Assembly: GCF_016595245.1 (NCBI RefSeq)
Contig: NZ_JAENHM010000073.1
Location: 124,001-188,000, forward strand
Direction: 5' to 3'
Source of the DNA: Azospirillum endophyticum
GTDB taxonomy: Bacteria; Pseudomonadota; Alphaproteobacteria; Azospirillales; Azospirillaceae
DNA length: 64,000 nt
Part shown: piece by piece, positions 43,026 to 48,960 of the stretch
How the letters are laid out: every line of letters starts with the position of its first letter
Numbering within the stretch: position 1 is the first letter of the stretch
Made by a program: the position numbers and the translations under genes
The notes under the pieces: model-generated
Database searches by the model: none
The model's input: the letters and a program-made list of their open reading frames with translations, nothing else
What the model was told of the DNA's origin: nothing

Positions 43026-43341
43026 GCGGCCTTTACACTCTGGCGCCATTGGCGCTCGACGATCTCGATGAGATCCATGCCTTCATCGAGGATACCGAAG
43101 GCGCTGATGCAGCCGATCGCCTTCTCGACTCCCTCTACGATTGCTTCGGCAGGATCGCCGGCAGCCCCGGCCTGGGGCACCGCCGGCCCGATCTGACCGG
43201 CTACGACGTCTTTTCTGGACGGCCTTGCGCTGGTATGCGGTGATCTACCGGAAAGCGCCGGCTATCGAGATTGTCCGTGTCATTCCTTGGCGCCGCATGG
43301 AGCCCGTTCTGCTGACCCCCGCCGGCGGTCTGTGGATATGA
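43022..43341 (+). pseudogene. parE: ParE-family toxin gene with a frameshift
   Basis: The frame opens at GTG 43022 (SGLYTLAPLALDDLDEIHAF) and follows the ParE/RelE pattern through HRRPDLTGYDVF, then stops early at 43243. The missing part is in the next frame: FWTALRWYAVIYRKAPAIEI then VRVIPWRRMEPVLL, the normal ParE C-terminus. One base is missing around GTCTTTTCTGG (43208-43218); inserting one base there gives DVLFWTALRWYAV and a toxin of about 106 residues. This makes the toxin inactive unless the run is a sequencing error or is read by slippage. Confidence 0.8.
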
Positions 43342-43363
43342 CCGCCGGCATCGCGTCCGCTCC

Positions 43364-44215
43364 TCACGCCCCCGGGTCGCTGGCGTTCGGGAAGAACAGC
43401 GGCTCGCCGTTGATGGTGTAGTCGGCGATGGCCTTCTGGCCCTCGGCGGAGACCAGCCAGTCGACGAAGGCCTGGCCGTCGGCCGCCTTGACGTGGGCGA
43501 ACTTGGCCGGGTTGACCAGCATCACGCCATATTGGTTGAACAGGCGCTTGTCGCCCTCCACCAGCACCGTCAGAGGGCCACGGTTCTTGAAGTTCAGCCA
43601 GGTGCCGCGGTCGGTCAGGGCATAGCCGTTCATCGCGGCGGCGGTGTTCAGCGTCGGGCCCATGCCCTGGCCGATGGAGCGGTACCAGCCGCCCTCGGCC
43701 TTGGCCGGGTCGAGATTGGCGGTCTTCCACAAGGCGAGTTCGGCCTTGTGCGTGCCGCTGTCGTCGCCGCGCGACACGAAGGGTGCCTTGGCCTCGGCGA
43801 TCTTCGACAGGGACTGGGCGACGTCCTTGCTGCCCTTGACGCCGGCCGGGTCGCTGGAGGGGCCGACGACGACGAAGTCGTTGTACATCACCGGTTTGCG
43901 CAGGGTGGAGAAGCCTTCGGCGACGAACTTCTCTTCCGACGGCTTGTGGTGGACGAACAGCACGTCGGCGTCGCCGCGCTTGGCGAGGTCGATGGCCTGG
44001 CCGGTGCCCTTGGCGACGACCCGCACCTCGATCCCGGTCTTGGCGGTGAATTTCGGCAGGATCGAGCCGAACAGGCCTGAATCCTCGGTGGAGGTGGTGG
44101 AGGCCACCGTGATGAAGCGGTCGGCGGCCAGGGCTGCCGACGGGGCGGCGGCCTGGACCAGACCGGCCAGGGCCGCGGCGGCGGCACAGCCCAGCACGAA
44201 TGAACGGCGCAGCAT
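43364..44215 (-). CDS. tupA: Tungstate ABC transporter substrate-binding protein
   Basis: The 283-residue periplasmic protein has a signal peptide (MLRRSFVLGCAAAAALAGLV, cleaved near ALAADR) followed by VASTTSTEDSGLFGSILPKF, the oxyanion-binding signature of TupA/WtpA-like proteins. Further matches are GDADVLFVHHKPSEEKFVAE and SRGDDSGTHKAELALWK. GGGAGGAG precedes the ATG. It lies 117 bp downstream of the permease gene on the same strand, beside fdhD and formate dehydrogenase, suggesting tungsten or molybdenum supply. Tungstate is favoured over molybdate by the TTSTEDSG motif. Confidence 0.9.
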   Translation of the reverse strand: MLRRSFVLGCAAAAALAGLVQAAAPSAALAADRFITVASTTSTEDSGLFGSILPKFTAKTGIEVRVVAKGTGQAIDLAKRGDADVLFVHHKPSEEKFVAEGFSTLRKPVMYNDFVVVGPSSDPAGVKGSKDVAQSLSKIAEAKAPFVSRGDDSGTHKAELALWKTANLDPAKAEGGWYRSIGQGMGPTLNTAAAMNGYALTDRGTWLNFKNRGPLTVLVEGDKRLFNQYGVMLVNPAKFAHVKAADGQAFVDWLVSAEGQKAIADYTINGEPLFFPNASDPGA

Positions 44216-44332
44216 CCCTCAACTCCTCCCAAATGCGTTGTTGCCTGGATGGCATAGCGCAGTCGGGACGCGGGAGCAAAGGCTTGGCCGATCTTTTCCA
44301 ATCCGGACTCTGGCCCGGACTCTGGCCTGGGC

Positions 44333-45034
44333 TCAGGCCGGCCGGGCGCCGGCCTCCTTCAGCAGGGACGCGGCGAGGTTGACCGTCAACGACAGGGTCA
44401 TCAGCACCAGCCCCAGCCCCAGCGCCATCGGCAGGTCGCCCTTGCTGGTCTCCAGCGCAATGGCGGTGGTCATGACCCGGGTCACATGCTCGATGTTGCC
44501 GCCGACGATCATCACCGCCCCCACTTCCGCCGAAGCCCGGCCGAAGCCGGCCAGCACGGTGGTGACGAGGCTCCAGCGCGCTTCCGACAGCAGGGTGGCC
44601 AGCCGGCGGACCGGACCGGCGCCGGTGACGCGCAGCAAATCGTCATACTCGACCAGCAGATCCTCCACCGTCTGGCGGGCCAGCGAGGCGACGATGGGGA
44701 CGATCATCACCGTCTGGGCGACGATCATCGCCGTCGGGGTGAACAGCAGCCCCAGCACGCCGAAGGGTCCGGAGCGCGACAGCAGCAGATAGACCACCAG
44801 CCCGACCACCACCGGCGGCAGGCCCATCATGGTGTTCAGCGCGACGGCGACGGCGCGGCGGCCGGGAAAGCTCAGCGCCGCGACGGCGGCGCCGAGCGGC
44901 AGGCCGATCAGCGTGGCGATGGCGACGGCGCTCAGGCTGACCCGCAAGGACAGGCCGATGATCCGCACCAGCCCCTCGTCCAGCGACAGGATCATGGAAA
45001 AAGCGACGGCCAGGGCTTGGGAAAAGTCGTGCAT
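44333..45034 (-). CDS. tupB: Tungstate ABC transporter permease
   Basis: The 233-residue inner-membrane protein has five to six hydrophobic helices and the coupling loop with DLLRVTGAGPVRRLATLLSE. GLPPVVVGLVVYLLLSRSGP and FGRASAEVGAVMIVGGNIEH are characteristic of TupB permeases. The start was placed at ATG 45034; upstream codons lack family sequence, and the ribosome site is weak. No ATPase (TupC) gene is adjacent, so the energising subunit must be encoded elsewhere or borrowed. It is divergent from fdhD. Confidence 0.9.
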   Translation of the reverse strand: MHDFSQALAVAFSMILSLDEGLVRIIGLSLRVSLSAVAIATLIGLPLGAAVAALSFPGRRAVAVALNTMMGLPPVVVGLVVYLLLSRSGPFGVLGLLFTPTAMIVAQTVMIVPIVASLARQTVEDLLVEYDDLLRVTGAGPVRRLATLLSEARWSLVTTVLAGFGRASAEVGAVMIVGGNIEHVTRVMTTAIALETSKGDLPMALGLGLVLMTLSLTVNLAASLLKEAGARPA

Positions 45035-45108
45035 GCAGTCCAAATCACTTTTCAGATCGCTTCGGCGGGGGCTTGTCCGACGGACGCCGCTCGCCCACAC
45101 TCGCGCGC

Positions 45109-46014
45109 ATGAGCCCGACCATGAGCCTGAAGACCTTCACCATAGCGCCGGACCCGGCGAACCCCAAGCTGACCGAGCGCGTCCGCGGCCTGGACCAGGA
45201 CGGCCGTGAAATCGAGACCGCCGTCACGGTCGAACGGCCGTTGACCCTGTACCTGAACGGGCAGGAGATCGTCACCATGATGACGATCGGCGATTATCCG
45301 GACTGTCTGGCCGTCGGCTATCTGCTGAACCAGAACATGCTGCGGCGCGACGACCGCATCACCGGCATCGATTTCGACGAGGAGACCGAGACCGTCGTCG
45401 TCCGCACCGAGCGCGCGACCGACTACGAGGCCAAGCTGAAGAAGAAGACGCTGACCTCCGGCTGTGCCCAGGGGACCGCCTTCGGCGACGTGATGGAGAC
45501 CTTCGAGTCCGTCCATCTGCCCACCGACCTGCGGCTCCGCACCTCGTGGATCTACGCGCTGTCGAAGCAGATCAACCTGCAGCCCAGCCTGTATCTGGAG
45601 GCCGGGGCCATCCATGGCTGCGTGCTGTGCCACGAGGACCGGCCGCTGGTCTACATGGAGGATGTCGGCCGCCACAACGCGGTGGACAAGGTCGCCGGCT
45701 ACATGCACCTGAACGGCATTCCGGCGTCGGACAAGATTTTCTACACCACCGGGCGCCTGACCTCCGAGATGGTCATCAAGACGGTGCAGATGGGCATTCC
45801 GATCCTGATCTCGCGCTCCGGCTTCACCGCCTGGGGCGTGCAACTGGCGCGACAGGCCAACCTGACGCTGGTCGGCCGGGCCAAGGGCCGGCGCTTCATC
45901 GCGCTGGCCGGCACCGACCGGTTGGTCTTCGACGCCGATGCCGCCGGGAGCGCCGCCGAACCCGCCGACGAGGATGCCCGGCATGGACGCAAGGGAAGCC
46001 GCGATGACGACTAA
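45109..46014 (+). CDS. fdhD: Formate dehydrogenase accessory sulfurtransferase
   Basis: The protein, about 301 residues, delivers sulfur to the Mo/W-bis-MGD cofactor of formate dehydrogenase. Family segments are RPLTLYLNGQEIVTMMTIGD, DYPDCLAVGYLL, HGCVLCHEDRPLVYMEDVGR-HNAVDK, and FYTTGRLTSEMVIKTVQMGI. In E. coli the active loop is CGVC; here the loop reads TSGCAQGTAFG, so only one cysteine is kept. The start is uncertain (ATG 45109 or 45121, or TTG 45073); none has a strong ribosome site. The 3' end overlaps mobA by 11 bases. Confidence 0.92.
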   Translation: MSPTMSLKTFTIAPDPANPKLTERVRGLDQDGREIETAVTVERPLTLYLNGQEIVTMMTIGDYPDCLAVGYLLNQNMLRRDDRITGIDFDEETETVVVRTERATDYEAKLKKKTLTSGCAQGTAFGDVMETFESVHLPTDLRLRTSWIYALSKQINLQPSLYLEAGAIHGCVLCHEDRPLVYMEDVGRHNAVDKVAGYMHLNGIPASDKIFYTTGRLTSEMVIKTVQMGIPILISRSGFTAWGVQLARQANLTLVGRAKGRRFIALAGTDRLVFDADAAGSAAEPADEDARHGRKGSRDDD

Positions 46015-46642
46015 CTCAGATCATCCCGATATCGGCGGCGTCCTGCTGGCCGGCGGCCTGTCGCGCCGGATGGGCGGCGGCGACAAGTGCCTGCGCCGGC
46101 TGGGCGACCACAGCATCCTGGAGCGGATCGTCGCCACCGTCCGGCCGCAGGTCGGGCCGCTGGTGCTGAACGCCAACGGCGATCCGGCACGCTTCGCCCA
46201 TCTTCATTTGCCGGTCGCCGCCGATGTGGTGGAGGGCTATGCCGGCCCGTTGGCCGGCGTGCTGACCGGCATGGAATGGCTGCGCGGCACGGCTCCCGGC
46301 ATCGGCTGGGTCGCCAGCTTCGCCACCGACGCGCCCTTCATCCCGCGCGACCTCGTCACCCGCATGGTGGCGGCGCTGGAGCGGGAGGGCGCCGACCTCG
46401 CCTGTGCCCGTTCCGGCGGGCAGGACCACCCGGTCTTCGGCCTGTGGCCGATCCGTCTGGCCGGCGACCTGCGCCGGGCCATGGTGGAGGAGGGCGTCCG
46501 CAAGGTCGATGCCTGGACCGCCCGCTACCGGCTGGCGGTCGCCGACTTCGACGTCGAGCCGGTCGACCCCTTCTTCAACACCAACCGGCCGGAGGATCTG
46601 GCCGAGGCCGAACGCCTGCTGGGCGAGGGGCATGGGGCATGA
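46004..46642 (+). CDS. mobA: Molybdenum cofactor guanylyltransferase
   Basis: The 212-residue enzyme attaches GMP to molybdopterin, giving the guanine dinucleotide cofactor used by formate dehydrogenase. The nucleotide-binding signature is GVLLAGGLSRRMGGGDKCLR near the N-terminus, with FATDAPFIPRDLVTRM and the C-terminal FFNTNRPEDLAEAERLL. AAGGGA precedes the ATG at 46004, inside the fdhD gene; its stop overlaps the next start (ATGA). The tight overlaps make it part of an fdhD-mobA-DUF3305-DUF3306 operon. Confidence 0.93.
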   Translation: MTTNSDHPDIGGVLLAGGLSRRMGGGDKCLRRLGDHSILERIVATVRPQVGPLVLNANGDPARFAHLHLPVAADVVEGYAGPLAGVLTGMEWLRGTAPGIGWVASFATDAPFIPRDLVTRMVAALEREGADLACARSGGQDHPVFGLWPIRLAGDLRRAMVEEGVRKVDAWTARYRLAVADFDVEPVDPFFNTNRPEDLAEAERLLGEGHGA

Positions 46643-47148
46643 CGGACAAGCTAGACCGTATCGAGACGATGCCGCTGGGCATCGTGGTGGAGCGCCGCCG
46701 CGGCGTCACCGCCTGGGCCGACTGGAGCTGGCGTCCGGTTTCGGTCATCCCCGGCGCCGGCCCGGTCGAGCCGCCCGGCCGCTTGCTGATGGAGGGCGAG
46801 GGCTGGAGCCACAGCCATGCCGCGACCCTGACGCTGGAGCTGTTCCGCACCGACACCGAGGGCTATCGCCTGAACCTGTCGCAGGACCCGCCACGCCTGT
46901 GGGTGGTGATGCGCCCGGGCCCCGGATCTGACTTTGACGGCGGCGAGGAACTGGTGCCCTTCACCGTCACCGCGTCGGCCCATGAGGGGGAGGGCTATCA
47001 GGTCGGGACGGATGTGGTGGAGACGGTGACGATGCCGGCCGAGGTGATCGCGCTGGTCCGCGATTTCGTCGAGCAGCACCATGTCGACGTCCCCTTCCAC
47101 AAGCGCGAGCGCAAGCGCCATTTCGAGACGGAGGATCGGCGGCGGTGA
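46639..47148 (+). CDS. DUF3305 domain protein
   Basis: The 169-residue protein has the family pattern MPLGIVVERRRGVTAWADWS followed by WRPVSVIPGAG and HAATLTLELFRTDTEGYRLN. No signal peptide or membrane helix is seen. DUF3305 genes occur with DUF3306 genes in formate dehydrogenase loci of proteobacteria; biochemical role unknown. Translation is coupled to mobA (ATGA overlap) and to the next gene (GTGA overlap). Confidence 0.88.
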   Translation: MTDKLDRIETMPLGIVVERRRGVTAWADWSWRPVSVIPGAGPVEPPGRLLMEGEGWSHSHAATLTLELFRTDTEGYRLNLSQDPPRLWVVMRPGPGSDFDGGEELVPFTVTASAHEGEGYQVGTDVVETVTMPAEVIALVRDFVEQHHVDVPFHKRERKRHFETEDRRR

Positions 47149-47654
47149 GCGGCGAAGCCTTCCTGTCCCGCTGGTCGCGCCTGAAACGCGGCACGGTCGA
47201 GCCGGAGCCGGTGGAGGCGCCGCCGCCGGTCGATGAGACTGCGGAGCTTCCCGTCTTGGACGAGGTCCCGGCCGATGTCGCCCAGCCGGAGGCGGAAGAC
47301 CCGCTGAAGGATCTGCCGCCGGTCGAAGAGCTGACCGCCGAGTCCGATTTCACCCCTTTCCTGCGCGCCGAGGTACCGGAGGATCTGCATCGGCAGGCCC
47401 TGCGCAAGCTGTGGACCTCCGACCCGATCTACGCCAATGACGACGGGTTGAAGGACTACGCCGACGATTATGCCAGCCTGTTCACCGGCGGGGTCCCGGT
47501 GAAGACGCTCTACCGCGTCGGCAGCGGTTTCCTCGACACGCTGGATGATGTGGCGGAAGAGACTGCGGCGGAGCCCTCTCCCGTCCCGGGAGAGGGAGGG
47601 GACCCACGAAGTGGGGAGGGTGAGGGGCCATCCCAGAATCCCGAACCCACCTGA
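47145..47654 (+). CDS. DUF3306 domain protein with a repeat-derived C-terminus
   Basis: The 169-residue protein begins at GTG 47145 (SGEAFLSRWSRLKRGTVEPE), the usual opening of DUF3306 proteins. The conserved core is DFTPFLRAEVPEDLHRQALR, KLWTSDPIYANDDGLKDYAD and DYASLFTGG. An acidic, proline-rich linker precedes it. The final 26 residues (SPVPGEGGDPRSGEGEG and on) are translated from a genome-wide palindromic repeat, so the native gene probably ended earlier. It closes the fdhD-mobA set. Function unknown; formate dehydrogenase maturation or regulation is inferred from context. Confidence 0.87.
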   Translation: MSGEAFLSRWSRLKRGTVEPEPVEAPPPVDETAELPVLDEVPADVAQPEAEDPLKDLPPVEELTAESDFTPFLRAEVPEDLHRQALRKLWTSDPIYANDDGLKDYADDYASLFTGGVPVKTLYRVGSGFLDTLDDVAEETAAEPSPVPGEGGDPRSGEGEGPSQNPEPT

Positions 47655-47725
47655 TCCTTGCGCCAACCCTCACCCTTCCCACCGCTTTGCGGTGGGCCCC
47701 TTCCCTCTCCCGGGGCGGGAGAGGG
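47574..47725. repeat. GC-rich palindromic repeat, copy 3, overlapping a gene end
   Basis: Hairpins CCCTCTCCCG...CGGGAGAGGG at 47574-47596 and again at 47703-47725 flank a core with CCACCGCTTTGCGGTGG. Same design as the copies at 9.2, 39.2 and 53.9 kb. The left half lies inside the DUF3306 reading frame. Confidence 0.82.
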
Positions 47726-48051
47726 TGTTTCCTCCCCCGCAAGACCGCTTTCAAATTGCGACCAATCGTCGCGCCAATTCAGACCCCTTCAAAACCCAGG
47801 GGCGCTCTGATGGCGCGAGCATAGCGGGGTGGCAAAGTTTCTTTGTCGCCTCTTTCAAGCGCGTCATTGGTTGACAAAAGGATAGGTTCAGTCCTTTTAT
47901 TGTTGGTCTGTGAAGCGCTAAGCCACTGTAAGGCAACAGCTTTTCGCAGGTGCATCAAAAGAGGTGCCGGGCCTTGGGTCCAGATACGGCGCGCGGTGGG
48001 ACCGTGGACGCCGATGCACCCGTCTCGTGTTCCGAGAGGAGTTTGCGGCGC
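47726..48051. other. Leader and promoter region of the formate dehydrogenase operon
   Basis: About 325 bp without a supported gene. It contains the sigma-70-like promoter listed at 47871-47900 and ends with the GAGAGGAG ribosome site of the chaperone gene. The transcript would carry a leader of about 145 bases; no riboswitch structure could be assigned by eye. Confidence 0.55.
47871..47900 (+). promoter_or_regulatory. Candidate promoter of the fdh structural operon
   Basis: A consensus -35 box TTGACA (47871-47876) is followed after 18 bp by TTTTAT (47895-47900). The surrounding sequence is AT-richer than the genome. It lies about 150 bp before the TorD-like chaperone gene. Confidence 0.45.
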
Positions 48052-48678
48052 GTGTCCAGGGCCGTCGATCACATCGTTCCCCCCGAGGTCGCGGAGGAGG
48101 AGCTGTTTCGTGCGCAGGTCTATGCCCTGCTGGCGCGCCTGCTGGCGCGCGCGCCCGATGCCGCGTTCCTGAACGTCCTGGGTGAGCTGGCGGGAGAGGG
48201 CGGCGCGTTCGGCGCGGCCCTCGATCAACTCGCCGACGCGGCGCGCGGCAGCGACCCGGCGGCGGTGGAGGAGGAGTTCACCACCCTCTTCATCGGCGTC
48301 GGCGGCAGCGAGCGCACGCCCTACGGATCCTTCTACCTGACCGGATTCCTGAACGAGAAGCCGCTGGCGGAGCTGCGAGCCGACATGGCGCGGCTCGGCA
48401 TCGCCCGGGCCGACGGCGTGACGGAGCCGGAGGACCACATCGCGGCCCTGTGCGAGATGATGGCCGGCCTGATCGGCGGCGAATTCGCGCCGGAGGAGGG
48501 CGACGTGGTCGGTCTCGACGGACAGCGGGCCTTCTTCGACCGCCACATCGGTTCTTGGGCCGGGCGGTTCTTCGCGGATTTGGAGACCTCGCTGTCGGCC
48601 CGCTTCTATCGGGCGGTCGGCACGGTCGGACGGAGTTTTCTGGCGGTCGAGGCGCGCGCCTTCGACCTTGCAGCGTAA
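48052..48678 (+). CDS. TorD/DmsD-family redox enzyme maturation chaperone
   Basis: The 208-residue cytoplasmic chaperone has the TorD-family pattern FRAQVYALLARLLARAPDAA, EEEFTTLFIGVGGSERTPYG SFYL (with the conserved YGSFYLTG), and EPEDHIAALCEMMAGLI. These proteins bind the Tat signal of molybdoenzymes and hold them until cofactor loading is complete. The start is GTG 48052, with AGGAG 10 bases upstream; longer frames lack family sequence. It is the first gene of the formate dehydrogenase operon and probably serves the alpha subunit. Confidence 0.87.
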   Translation: MSRAVDHIVPPEVAEEELFRAQVYALLARLLARAPDAAFLNVLGELAGEGGAFGAALDQLADAARGSDPAAVEEEFTTLFIGVGGSERTPYGSFYLTGFLNEKPLAELRADMARLGIARADGVTEPEDHIAALCEMMAGLIGGEFAPEEGDVVGLDGQRAFFDRHIGSWAGRFFADLETSLSARFYRAVGTVGRSFLAVEARAFDLAA

Positions 48679-48695
48679 AGGTGAGGAGCGGAGCC

Positions 48696-48947
48696 ATGAC
48701 GCGGGACGCGGTCAAAGCCACTGAGGAAGCCGTCAAACAGGGCAAGGGCACGCAGAGCACGGACAAGGGGCTCGCCCGGCGCGAGCTGTTCCGCGCCGCC
48801 GGTCTCGGCGTCGGCGCGCTGGGTGCCGTCGCGGCCGGGGTGACCGCCACCGGTGGACCGGCCGAGGCCGCACCGGCGGAGACCGCCTCCACGGGCTACC
48901 GCGAGACCGACCATGTCCGGAAGGTCTACGAAGTCAGCCGCTTCTAA
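48696..48947 (+). CDS. Formate dehydrogenase region Tat-signal mini-protein
   Basis: The 83-residue protein carries a twin-arginine signal, LARRELFRAAGLGVGALGAV, and ends with TGYRETDHVRKVYEVSRF. Short proteins of this kind are regularly encoded just before the formate dehydrogenase alpha subunit (the TIGR formate_TAT family, from memory). Its use is unknown; it may be an exported subunit or a decoy for the chaperone. GAGGAG precedes the ATG, and the gene lies 17 bp after the chaperone and 13 bp before the alpha subunit. Confidence 0.85.
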   Translation: MTRDAVKATEEAVKQGKGTQSTDKGLARRELFRAAGLGVGALGAVAAGVTATGGPAEAAPAETASTGYRETDHVRKVYEVSRF

Positions 48948-48960
48948 GAGGAACGCCCCG

